From contig JAADJZ010000006.1 in the NCBI GenBank assembly GCA_011032825.1, positions 1,798,001-1,862,000 on the forward strand: DNA of 64,000 nt, given 5' to 3'. Positions 38,045-49,198 of the stretch are shown one piece after another. The DNA comes from Massariosphaeria phaeospora. Its lineage: Eukaryota; Ascomycota; Dothideomycetes; Pleosporales. The notes beneath the pieces are model-generated. The model was not told where the DNA came from, ran no database searches, and saw nothing but the letters and a program-made list of their open reading frames with translations. Both the position numbers and the translations under genes were made by a program. Numbering within the stretch: the stretch's first letter is position 1; each line of letters begins with the position of its first letter.

Positions 38045-41000
38045 CTACCGCTGCGAGTTGAAGAACCAGCTCGTCCGCTTGCCGCCGCCTTGGTTGCTGC
38101 TCTCTTGCGCTTGCAGACTGCTCAGGACAGGAAGAACGGGGCCGTCTTGCACGGGGCCGCCGCCGCCGCGCAGGGGTTTTGCGATGCGGGAGCCGACGGC
38201 GTTGGCGAAGCCGCCGCCTAAGGTGTGGTCGCCGAGACCGCGCGTGGAGCCGGATTTGGCGGCTTCGAGGCGTTCTTTCACGGCTGTGAGTTGGGCTTCG
38301 AATCTGGAGAGGTTGTTAGCGATGATTTATCCAGGGTTATGTATGTATAGGTGACAGGGGAGGGAATAGAGAGATTTTGGGTCTATGATTTTGTTTGCTT
38401 GATGGTGTCTTTCGGAGGGGACACCCGTCTGAGATGTGAACCGGAAGAGCAGATATAGTCTCCTGGTCCAGGGGTGTGATGTTGCAGGGAAGATGATTAA
38501 CATACCGATGATTGGCCGCCGTAAGCTTCTCCTGAGAGTCCTGGAGTAAGGACTCCAAAGATTGAATGCGCTCGTTGCGCGCAATGAGCTTGCGTTCTGC
38601 GATGGCAACCTCTTTCTTCAGCGACGAGTTCTGCTCCACAAGCTGCCGTTGGACAACAGTCAGCTGCTCGAGATTGCGCTCTAAGAACATCATCTTCTTC
38701 TGCTGGGCGCGGTTGTTGGAAGTGCGGAGTACGTTATTATACTGCTCGCGCGTCTCATCTAGTGATATCTCAAGCTCGACAACCTGTTCAACCGGATCAG
38801 TCAATAAACATTCTCATACAAAACCTAACGAAGAGAATACAGCTGCACTTACCCGTTCGCACCTGTTTTGGAGGTCACGCATCAGGCTCTTCTTCATGTT
38901 GTCAAACTCAGCAATCTGTTGCTGTACAGTCTTGCCGTTGATACCGTTTGCAACTCCATTCGCGATAGCACCGCTCTTGATTCGCTGCTGTAGGCCCTCC
39001 ACCTCAGACTTGAGCTTTTGATTCTCGTCCGCTGTCCGGGCAAAATCTTCTTTCAGCTCCTCTGCAAGTTCGACGTTCCCTTCTTGCCGTGCGGTGTACG
39101 CATCTGCAAGTCGGGATTTGAGCTCTTCCGTATCCGCCTCGGAAAGGTTTCGCTCGAGTATTTCTTCGTATGCTTGCTGCAGATTCGCAACGCGTGACTC
39201 AAGAGCTTCACGACGGCGGTTGTGGGCGCTATCTTGCTCGTTTCGCGCGGTCAGAGAAAGTTCCGCTTGTCGAACAATGCCCTGTGTTTCTACAAGCTTC
39301 TCTCGGAGCTCTTGTAGTGAATCTGGCGCAACGGCCTCACCAGCAGAGCTCATATCATGCAACACGTCTAACTGCTCAATGATCTTTCGGATGCTGCGCT
39401 CGTTTTCGCTGAACACCTCCCCACCAAGATCGAAACCAGCCATCATCTGTGCCATAGCTTCCGCTTTCTTTTTCTTCTTCTCATCGAGTGCTGCACTGGT
39501 CTCCTTTGCGTTCATTTTCGCATCTAGGAGTTGCTGCTTGACTTCGTCCAGTTCAGCGGTAAGTTCAGAGTTAGCTTCTTTGAGACCGTCCATGGTGATA
39601 AGGGCCTCCTTGCCCTCAAAATTGAGCTTCTCAACTTGCATTTTCAACTCATTGAGCTCCATGGTCATCCGCTCGTTGTCCTTATTTGACTTCGAGTCAC
39701 GCTCCTTGTAATACTGGAGCTCTTCTTTAGCCGTCCTAAGCTGGTCCTCAGTTTTTGCAAGCTGCGTTTCCTTTTCTGCGACCTGGTCTTGGAGCTCGTT
39801 CTCCCTTCGTAGAAACTCATCCTTCTCGTCTTTTTCCAGAGGTATGCTAGGCGTGCCAGATCGTTCAAGCTCTAGCCTCGAATCGGATCGCGACGGAGTT
39901 TCGGAAGTCTTCGTTGCATCCAATCTTGATGGCGTTTGAGCACGTGAAGGTGTTGTTGGTGGTTTTTTACTCGCCGCACCGCCAGTTTCCAATGCCGGTG
40001 CCCATCGTTCCTTAGGCACCGTTTCACCCGCACGCCAAAGTACAACTTCGCCCTCCAGCGTTGATATGTATGTTTCGAAATTCGTAACTTGGCCTTGTGC
40101 TTTCTTAAGCATCGCCTTGAGCTCGGCTGGGCTGAGTTCTGCGTTGACCTTGGCTTTGTTCTTGATAGTCTTTGCCCGCATACCGAAGCGCAGTGTACCG
40201 ACCGTTTCGATGTCATTGTAGCTGCTAGGCGAACAGTTTATAATCAGGGTGGTCCTGGAATTACCACCAAGCGATTCTTGTAAGATACGTGTAAGTTTCG
40301 AATCTCGGTATGGAATATGTGCAGATTTGCCGTCCGTCAAGGAGTTGATAACCATGCCCAAAGCGCTTAAACTCTTGTTGATTTTCTTCGCCTCTTCCAG
40401 CGTCTGTCCACTTGCGCCAGTCTTCCCGACCTTTTCGGAACCCGCCAAATCAACCAGGAAGAGCTGTCCACTTTTCTGGGAGCCAGTTTCCACGTTTTTC
40501 TGCGTGACGGTGATGACGAAGATGGAATGTGACCGTGAAGACTCTTGATTCATGTTCGTGGCCGCAACTGCTCGTGCATTCCCGCCCCTCCGCATGACTT
40601 CGTAGACCTCTTCGACGCTTGAAACATAAATCTCCAGCAGGCCCTTTACGTAGACGCCCCTGTTCTTCTCTTCGTGTACGGGCAGATTATCGTTTTGCGG
40701 CATTAGGAGATCTCGAATACGCTCCATGTAGATTTCCATGTAGCTGACGCGAACCGTGTATTCAATGTTGCTGGGCGAGACTAGGATGCTGGCGAATATC
40801 TGCGCGACAATGCGCGGAATGATGCCTTTGCCCACTTCGTCATCGATATCACTCCCCATCATGGTGTAGGATTTGCCCGCGCCCGTCTGGCCGTATGCGA
40901 GCACGGTGCCATTGTACCCGTTGAGGATATCGTCGACGGTTGGCCGGATGGAGTAGTCGAAAACGTCGGACTGGCGCGAGGCCATGTCGAACACGCGGTC

Positions 41001-41355
41001 GAAGGTGAAGGCCCCGGAGGCCTCTCTCGACTATGCGGCATAGCTGTCAGCGATCCGACGAAGCAGTCCAAGACTCGAGCTGCATGCTCTGCGACGGCGC
41101 ATAGCGTACCTGGATTGTACATGTGTCTTCCGATTTAAACTCAACAACCGGCTCTCCGCCGCTGGCGATTTCGATCTTGTTCTGCGGGCGGAACCGCGCC
41201 ACCACTGCATCGTGCTCAAGTTAGCAGGCTGTTTCTTGTCGGCAGTCCTCGAGATGTAGATGTGGCAGGTCTCGCACCTTTGATTGTATTCCTGCAACGA
41301 ATTAGTCTGGTATCCTAGCTAGACGGCTACACTCGCGGCGGAGCACTTACGACAT
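38045..41355 (-). CDS. Conventional kinesin heavy chain (kinesin-1)
   Basis: Exons on the minus strand: 41355-41351, 41291-41278, 41204-41110, 41030-38853, 38783-38506 and 38303-38045. All junctions are GT-AG, giving 942 aa, close to the 928 aa of Neurospora NKin. The motor starts MSNTIKVVARFRPQNK, with P-loop GQTGAGKSYTM, switch I NQESSRSHSIF, switch II LVDLAGSEKVGKTGASG and the KSLSALGMVINSLTDGK block. A Pro-rich linker, long coiled coil, and a globular tail follow. The tail contains SRIAKPLRGGGG, the IAK autoinhibition motif that folds back on the motor. It drives plus-end transport of vesicles, early-endosome-related cargo and dynein toward hyphal tips. The first coding exon is 5 nt and the second 14 nt. 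Confidence 0.95.
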
Positions 41356-42320
41356 GTCTGCGGCTCGGATGCGCGTCTCGGCCCAGCGGCCCTCACGTCG
41401 GTCTGGTGTGGCGCGCCCTCAGCTCCGATGCAGGCGTGCGAGCGTGCAGGCGGGTTGGTGTAGCTGCGAACTCCTGTTGTGGGACCGTCACGTCGCTGGG
41501 TCGCGGGTCGCTGGTCGCTGGTCGCTGGCAGTCGAGGGGCTCGGCGCGCTGGAGGCTCTTAGCCCCGCGGCTATAAGGGGAACGCAATTACACCACGCGT
41601 TTCAGAGCAGCGCAACGCGGCGGAACAGGAGCAGAGCGGGCAGAGGGCATGGGCGTGGGCAGGCGCTTGCAAACCGGTGCATAGGGGAGTCGGGTGGTGA
41701 GGGCAGCCTGCGCCGGTGGCCGAGTCCACAGTCCACAGTCCACAGTCCACAGTCCACAGTGAACAGTCCACATGGCAGACGTGCACACGGGGATGCACCC
41801 GCTGCTAGCGCGCCTCCCCCACCGCAACCGCCAGATCGCAACCCCCGCGAACGACTACGTAGAATCTGCATTGTGTTTGCTGGGACCGGTACACGCTCTG
41901 TCTGGTTTGCGTTGCTGGAAGTGTGGGTGGACGGCAAGCTTTACGCTGGAGCGTGGGGTAGCATTCGTCTGACAGCAGCCCAAGTGCGGGGTCCATGTGT
42001 GCAGCGGACCTTGTATGTTCCATGTCACTGCCGACAACCTGAACAGATAGACAAGTTATGCATTGAGATGAGACTCATATGGGTGTGCAGCTGGACCCGT
42101 GCCGTGCCCGGGACAGCCGTGTGTTAATCTCGATAACCCCCAAACGCCTCGCTGTAAGACAAAAACAAGTCTTAGGAGAGCCCATGCTGGTACTCCGTGT
42201 AACCACTACTCCGATACCTAATAGACGCCTTAAATACCCATCGTGTGTCGTGTAGAGGGAGAGAGCAACCGTGGCTAGCCCGTCATGCCATTGCCCGCCG
42301 CTTCATCCAACTTGTCGACA
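41356..42320. other. Intergenic: kinesin promoter and RAD6 3' region
   Basis: A 257-codon open frame (41354-42127, +) starts within the kinesin first exon on the opposite strand. It is Arg/Ala-rich, includes the 7-bp repeat tract, and is not believable as a gene. Confidence 0.6.
41722..41771 (+). repeat. 7-bp minisatellite AGTCCAC
   Basis: Seven copies in a row, the sixth being the variant AGTGAAC. Confidence 0.92.
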
Positions 42321-42980
42321 TCAGTCGTCCCAGCTCTTCTCGACCGTATCGCGGACCCTCTTGGTGTATTCGCGGCGGTTGTCTTTGAACAGGTTGGACG
42401 CTTCGACGTTGGCGGGGGATGACGTGTTCGGATCGTTGAGGAGACTGTCCCCGGATTAGCATATCGCCACGGCCGACCATGTTGCAGGGCGGGCCTACCT
42501 CTGGATGCTGGTCAAGATAGCAGCAACATCGTACGTCGGACTCCATCGGTTTTGCAGGATATCGAGGCAGAGCTCTCCGGTGCCGTACACATTGGGGTGG
42601 AACATCTGGCTAATAAACTTGACGCCCGGCGGCTTGTTGGGATAGGCCTCCTCGAAGTGCATCACCAGCCTGAACGTGCCGTCCTCGAAGGGCGTGTCGG
42701 CCGGTCCGATGATGACTGCGTTCCTGCGCGCCTGTCAGTCGGACTTGCAGAGGGCTAGCTGTCGCGTGCGGGGTGGCCATACCAGGTCATGACATTGTCG
42801 GCGATGGGCGAAGCAGACACTCCAGCAGGAGGATCAGTCTGCATGCGCTGTATGCTTGTGTTAGCCACCTTCCTAGACAACCCTACTCGTGCTGAGGCCG
42901 TTTGACAGAGGCGCATCGGCCGGACTGAGGCGGCGTACCTTGAAGTCTCGCATCAACCGGCGGCGGGCAGCGGTAGACAT
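42321..42980 (-). CDS. RAD6: Ubiquitin-conjugating enzyme E2, RAD6 type
   Basis: Exons on the minus strand: 42980-42939, 42847-42783, 42723-42499 and 42444-42321, all GT-AG, giving 151 aa, the length of the filamentous fungal orthologues (uvsJ, mus-8). It starts [20 protein letters not shown]. The E2 fold shows [20 protein letters not shown] with the catalytic Cys at residue 88 and HPN at 78-80. The C-terminus ends EKSWDD and lacks the long acidic tail of yeast Rad6, as expected in this group. With Rad18 it monoubiquitinates PCNA after DNA damage; with Bre1 it ubiquitinates histone H2B; with Ubr1 it serves the N-end rule. Usually Tyr-Ala-Thr-Gly-Glu precedes the Cys; here Ala is Gly. Confidence 0.96.
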
Positions 42981-43587
42981 GGTTCTCGTTACGCGGATAC
43001 GGACTGAGGTAGTTGGAAAGAACTGGTGAGAGAAAGGTCGTTGAGGAGGGTCGGATCTGGCGGATGAAGGTTGGTTGGATCTGGTGGCGGCGGCGGCGTA
43101 GTGGTGAAGCTGGTGCGGGTGCTAGCCTCTTTATTGAGCACTGCCGTTTATCCCCGCATACCTAAGAGATGAAACACCGTTTCGCATAATTCTCAAACCG
43201 CCCGTATCCAGTCTGCAAACAGAGGCAAAATCTCCGGTTTTTATCATGCGTGTTACATGCGGGCACGAGAAAACAGGTGCACGACCAGATCAGGTTTTCG
43301 TACTTTTTTATTGTACTATGATTTTACCTAGTACCCCGGCTCGAACTACTTGCGCTTTGCACTTGATGCGGCGAATATGTAAACCATTTTCAATAAACAC
43401 CCGCTTCAACGCTTGAATGCAAGAAGCGCTTGAAAGAAAAATGAAAGAGCAGACTATGGACCACATACACAGCGGAGGGTTTCTCCGAAACAAATTCGGG
43501 TATGTTCAGGAAGCGCAATGACAGGAATTTTGGGTACTCGAAGAAAGTGATCCGCTCGGCTCGATGAAGCGTACTGAGGCGGCATAA
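42981..43587. other. Intergenic: RAD6 promoter and choline sulfatase 3' region
   Basis: About 600 bp, AT-rich in its left half. No gene is seen. Confidence 0.6.
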
Positions 43588-45693
43588 TTACTCGCCGTTA
43601 GCTCCAGCCATGCCGTGGTGTGTTGCCGCTGCAGTCTTCTCGCGGCCTAGATAATCGACGACGGGGAAACGGGCTCGACGTTCAAGATCGTCCAGAGGGA
43701 TGTGCGAGCGAATGAAACGATCCTTGTCGTTGCCGGGCGGTTGGTAGTCCCAGGACTCTTGACGACCGGTTTGCAAGGCCTTGAAGCACTTTTGGCGCCT
43801 GCGCTGGCTCTCCAACGCATCAGTGTGGATCTTCTGCAGGTTCCATTTTCGGCGTGCTTCAGCCTCGAATGCAGCAAAGACTTGGACAACGTGAGGCTTT
43901 GTGGAAGCTGCGAGGTCGATAAGCTCGTCAGGGTCGTTGACGAGGTTGAAGAGTTGAGATGGGTCGACCAAAGAAGTCGTGTATTTCCAGGCCCCTCGCC
44001 TTATCATCATCACCGGTGTAACGGTTCCCTCGCCCATATACTCCCCAAACACTTCATCTTTTCCGGGCTTGTCGGAAACGAGATACTCGTATAGGCTGAC
44101 GCCGTCGATAGGCAGTATAGCAGAAGCGTCTCCGCCTGCCAGATCAACGAATGTTGGCAGAAGATCCATAGTGGAAACGGATTCGCTAACCCGCTTGGGA
44201 GTGAATTTGGTAGGATAGTGAATGATCATTGGCACGCGAGCACTGTGCTCGAACCAAGACATCTTGTACCAAAGACCTCGTTCGCCGAGTTGATCGCCGT
44301 GATCGCCAGAAAATACGATAATAGTGTCCTTGTCCAACTCGCAGTTTTTGAGGAGCTTGACCAGTTTTCCAACCTGGTCATCCACGAACGAGCACTCGGC
44401 AAAGTAAGCGCGGCGAGCACGTTTCTTCGCCTCGTCTGGGACTGGGTTGTTCCAGAGGTCGATTGTCTTCATGAGGCGTTGCGAGTGAGAATCTTGGTCT
44501 TCTTGAGCAATCTCGATCTTGGGCAGAGGAATATCGACATCTTCATATCGATCCCAGTATTCCCGGGTCATGGTGTATGGATCGTGAGGGTGTGTCAAAG
44601 AGATGGTCAAAGCGAACGGGCGACGAGTCTGTGGGTCTGAACGAACATGGTCGAATAGATATTGAGAGGCCTGCCGAGATTGTTAGAGAAGTTTCGATGA
44701 TGATCATGTTGTCTGAATACAATGCTCGCCCAAGAGAACTGCCACTCTCCGCTTGCTCAGTTGCGCGTTGCCGAAGCTGCAGGTTATTACTTTAAAACGC
44801 ATTGAGATGTTCGGCTTACCTTATGCATCACGTCCTCGTCGTAGTCCAGCTGGTTAGATCGGACACAAGGACCAGCCTGCATGACGGATGCCATGTTGTG
44901 GAACCACTCTTGGCGCACTTCTGGTTTGTCCCAGTTCACTGTCCAGCCTAGGTCACCAGGGTAGATGTCTGATGTGAGTCTAGGAAGACGATGTCAACCC
45001 AGATAAGCAGTGGAGCAAGAATGGGTTCGCTCACCTGTGCTCAAAGCCATGGAGCTGATCCGGGCCGATGAAGTGCATCTTGCCTGCTAAGGCAGTCTCA
45101 TAACCTTCGTCCCGGAGATAATGCGCATAGGTAAGAGCGTCGGGAGCTAGAATTGAAGCGTTGTCATAACCGCCAATCTTGGAGGGTAGCTGTCCTGTGC
45201 ACATTGTGAACCGTGAGGGCGCGCATAGTGGTGAGTTGCAGTAGGCACTAGAGAAAACAACGCCATTCTTGGCTAGTTCATCCAAGTTTGGAGTCTTGAT
45301 GGGCGAGCTCGGATCGTTCATCTTCAATAGAGGTGCAGCCATCTGATCGGCCATGATGTACAAAATGTTTGGTTTTCTGGATGAAGAATTTGAAACAGAC
45401 CCGCCAGATGCAAAGTTCACTGATTGATCAAGGAGAGACTGAGAAGTAATGAAAGAATTGCCATCCAAGTGAGAACCCGAAGCTCCATTCCTGTTAAAGG
45501 ATCCATTGCTAGTGCCAACATGGCCGTTGCCACTCGTAGGAGACGGGGGATGGACGGAATAGTCTTCACTACCCGGTGCATGTGCTTCGAGTGACACCCC
45601 ACCGTCGAATTTCCCGTTTCTGGAGGTTGGGTTGATGGGCCGACGAGGGAAAGACACCGATTCGTTCTCCTGGAGCAGGACGCTGGGAGCCAT
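43588..45693 (-). CDS. Choline sulfatase (type I sulfatase)
   Basis: Exons on the minus strand: 45693-45035, 44979-44820 and 44670-43588, GT-AG, giving 633 aa. Choline sulfatase hydrolyses choline-O-sulfate, a fungal sulfur store and osmolyte, to choline and sulfate. The catalytic domain begins about residue 107 (KPNILYIMADQ) and has NSPLCAPSR. The Cys at 157 is the residue converted to formylglycine (C-x-P-S-R), and the SPLCAPSR form is typical of choline sulfatases. Also present are GKMHFIGPDQLHGFEHR, a metal-site block FSGDHGDQLGERGLW and the WYKMSWFEHS region. The first 105 residues are a Ser/Gly/Asn-rich extension that the usual roughly 510-aa enzymes lack. It has no signal peptide, so the enzyme should be cytosolic. 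An upstream non-coding exon is possible (a TTTTCTCCCAG acceptor-like site lies before the start). Confidence 0.9.
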
Positions 45694-48600
45694 ACTGCCT
45701 CGAGTTGGAGGGGGCAGTCCCAAGCCTCTGGGAGAAAAGAGCTCGTTGTAAGCGGGTGGCTGGTAGAAGCAGCTCTGGTGGGTGTGAGATGTGCGTCCTA
45801 CCTAGGCAGGAGGAGGTCGGAGGCACGCGAGCTCTTGCGAAAGAAAGAAGGACGTAAGGGTAAAAGAGGCAATACGAAGATCGGTCACTACTCGTTGCAG
45901 ACGGAAATCTGGAAAGCTGGGATAGAAGTGAGGAGGGTTGCTTCTGGGAGGCCAGAGTGTGGGTGAGGCTGGGACTACTTTATGTGTTGGGTGTCGATGC
46001 CGGGCGGTGAGTGCAATGAGCACGCCATTCCTATCACGCAATTCGCCGCTAAAGTTGAGGTGCACAGACCCAGCCCTGACCGCTGATGGCAGACCACAGC
46101 GTCTGAACCGTCAAAGAAATATGCCCGCCTTCTGCAGGGCCATACAGAGGGTCCCTAACGGCCGGGTGACGTTGCCAGCCAGAAGCCCGGACCATGCAGG
46201 CATCGTCCCCCAGACAAAGCGGAGCAGCAACACCTCCTCCGTTGTTGTCTGCGAGCACCTACAATACAGCCAGCCCCAGCACCCGCACCCGCACCAGCGA
46301 CAAAGACTTGCTAGCAGCGAGATGGCACCTCCTGCAGCACACGACACCGCCTGCTCGAACACTTCAGACACATGTCATAGATGACAGCACACTTTCCGCG
46401 GAACGAGCGTGTGGTACCCCGGGACCGAGCTGGGAGCTGGGCCAGCTGGCCCTGCGCGAAAGAGAGGGCGTCAGTTGGAAATGCGGTCCGTTCAGATGGA
46501 TTGTCGTTATCTGGTAACGGCGGGGGAAGTCTGGACACGGTTTGGGACCGAGTGAAGTGAAGACTTGGCAGAAGGCTCTGGGCGCTAGCGGCACCGCAGC
46601 GCCTGCGATTGGCCGCGGGCCACTTTGCAGCGTTTGGTCAGGCATCAAGTGCAAAGCAAGAGACGGCTGGCCGCGGGAGCATGCGCGGCGCATGTCACCC
46701 TCGAGGCGGTTGTCTTTTCTGGCTACTCAACCAGCACTGTGTGCGAACAGTGTCGAATTTCGCGAGCGAATCGGGGGGATTCCAAGGCCTTTCCGTGCTG
46801 CTTTCACATGAGGCTATGCGATGAGCCCAGGCCGCAACGAGCGATTCGACCCTCCGCCCGGCGAATCAGCACTATCCATCGTCATAAATCTCCTGCAGCC
46901 GCCTGGATCCCGATAGCGTATCAGCATCATCTAGCTCGCGTGCGCGGCTCTCCATGGCAAGAGGAATTCCTAGCACGCCAAGCTGGTACGCGTTGTGCCC
47001 ACCATCCTCCTTCAAGTCTCCCAGAGGCACCACGTGGACGATCAGATCTTTTTCTGCCCGCTTTTCACATCGTCGTTTTCGCAGGCTATGCACGTATCTC
47101 TTGGAAGTAGGCCCGAAACGAACAGGCCGTGGACTATCTCACAAGTCCACCAGAGCCGAATTCGGAGGTCGTCTGGGCCAGCCAATAAGGACTATTTGTC
47201 TCTGCAGGTCGTAGACCTCCACTTATCGGGATCCTCATCCCCTGCAGAAAGATATGGGAGCCGTCAATTTAACTCACTTATCAGGGTCCGATATTCATCA
47301 GGGCTAGTAAGGCAGCACTGCGAGTTGCCTTACCAAGACTCAGGCATGGCCGTCAACGTCTCATGACCATCGTGTTGCCGAGAGGATGCGCAGGACGCAC
47401 GTCAAGTCGTCTAGCTTCAGCAGCACATGTGCACTGCGTATTATTCGAACAGTCTAGACGTTCCTGTTTCATTGAAAGGTTCGCTGTAAGTTTCGAACTT
47501 CCTACTTTTTTCCATGCTTTTGAATCTCGTCTCCTACTTAAACAACGACCACCATCAGCTCACTAATCGAGCATCCGCATCAATGCAAGTAACAAATCTC
47601 TCAATTGCTGAATATCCAAATCAAATTTAATCTCTAGCACGGCTAGATTCCACAAGCAGGTATTGCGGAGCATGCTCCTCGAGCACAGAAAAAAAATTCA
47701 TGTTTCTTTACAAGTCCCCAAAACCGCACACCACAAAACAGCAATCTCCACCACCACCCCCTACACACAACATCTGCAGCTGATCTCGCAGCCCACACCG
47801 AAAGGACCTACTTTCCGCGTCCGGAAACGCCATCCTACCGAGCCTCTCGCGCTCTCGGATTCCCGCGTCAGACACCCCCACATACGCTAAGGCAACGCCT
47901 CTGTACACCTCTGGGAAAGAAAACTCTGAAAGCAATGGATTTGGGGCTGGGCTCACCCCTCCCAGACTGCAAGATTCCCCACATACGCTAGACAAAAGAC
48001 TGCAACTGCTGCACACGGCTTGCAGGTTGGGCTCGTTTGCAGCGGCGGATAAAGCAGAGAGGGTTTGTTGGTGAAATGCGCTGCGCTTGGCCGGGCCTTG
48101 CACGACGGGCTTGTGACAACGCATCTTTGGGTTGGGGGATTCGCCACTGGATTTGCTGAGAAGCTCTGGTGTCCCTCTTTGGCGAGTTCGCTGTCTTTCG
48201 GTTTCGCTGCCGCGCGACGGGCTTCGCGGATTTTTTGGGAGGTTGAGGGCTTGTGCCCGCACACCATCAACTCAACACCCAACAGCCTTTCCCATTCCTC
48301 GTTTAGTCCTCTGCCTCCATCTTTTCATCTCGCTTCAAAATGCTCGGTGTGCCCCGTTTCCGTCCAGTATACGGCTTTTGGCTCCGCCAGGGACTCTTCT
48401 GTGCACGAACTGCTCGCTCTCTTCCAGCTTCTCCGCGACACTCTTCAACCGTGGGTTTCACGACCAGCGACGTTCCCGTCCGAAGACCATTTCCTTACTC
48501 AGATCCTCTTTTTCTCCCACTTCTTCAAGAATTGAATTATGCTAGATTCTAGTGCATTGTGAGATGTGATTTGTTTGTTTCAGCAGGTTGAAGAACCGCG

Positions 48601-49198
48601 CAAAATTTCGACTCCTATCCTGCTTCTGGTGCCCTTGATCGTGTGAAACTTCCAGCGAGGTAAAAGGGACCGTCGACTTGCCCTTCACGCCAGGTAATCA
48701 GCCATCAAAACTGGGGAGGAGGAGAGAAACCGTACGATTCATTCACAAACCACGCGCACAATCAGCCTCGAACGCAGAAGAATCAATTGACACTGGAAAG
48801 TACTAACGACTCCCACATTACCCCGACTTTTCTATCTATCCCCAGAACTCCATATACAATAGATTGGAGATCAACAGCCGGCGAAGTACATTGTACGATA
48901 AACACCCTCCATACTCTTGAAGAACGCCAATTCCCGAGTTCCCCTCATCAGATATCCCAATGCAACCCCGTTCCTTGAACAGGTCCATCGAAGCCCGGCC
49001 CTAGGACTGGGTATATGTGTGTATGGTACAGAGCGAAAATAAATGTACAGAGGTAAACGTCGGCGAGGGAGAAGATGGTAGTAGTGTTGTACAGATCGAT
49101 GGAATCATCCCAGATGAGAGAGAGAGACTAGCGCCGTGCCTGATAGTTTGTTAGCTTGGTGATCTGGAATGCAGAGGCTAAGCAAGCATAGAGCGTAC
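45694..49198. other. Large intergenic stretch, 3.5 kb, no firm gene
   Basis: Many overlapping open frames occur on both strands between 45.9 and 48.5 kb, but none has recognised motifs. The region is GC-balanced and without obvious repeats. A weak small-ORF candidate at 48340-48552 is listed separately. Confidence 0.5.
48340..48552 (+). CDS. Candidate small protein, 70 aa, possibly mitochondrial
   Basis: The ATG has a strong context (TCAAAATGC, A at -3) after a pyrimidine-rich leader typical of fungal promoters. The peptide is Arg-rich with almost no acids in its first 45 residues (FRPVYGFWLRQGLFCARTAR, then RHSSTVGF), as a mitochondrial presequence would be. I do not recognise a family and no intron continuation is clear. 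It may be chance. Confidence 0.25.
   Translation: MLGVPRFRPVYGFWLRQGLFCARTARSLPASPRHSSTVGFTTSDVPVRRPFPYSDPLFLPLLQELNYARF

Noticed and set aside
41354..42127. 257-codon plus-strand open frame beside the kinesin start
   Set aside because: Arg/Ala-rich composition, a 7-bp repeat array inside it, and antisense overlap with the kinesin first exon; it looks like chance in GC-rich promoter DNA.
47708..48262. 184-codon minus-strand open frame
   Set aside because: Low-complexity Ser/Arg-rich translation, weak start, and overlap with a plus-strand promoter-like region; no motif.
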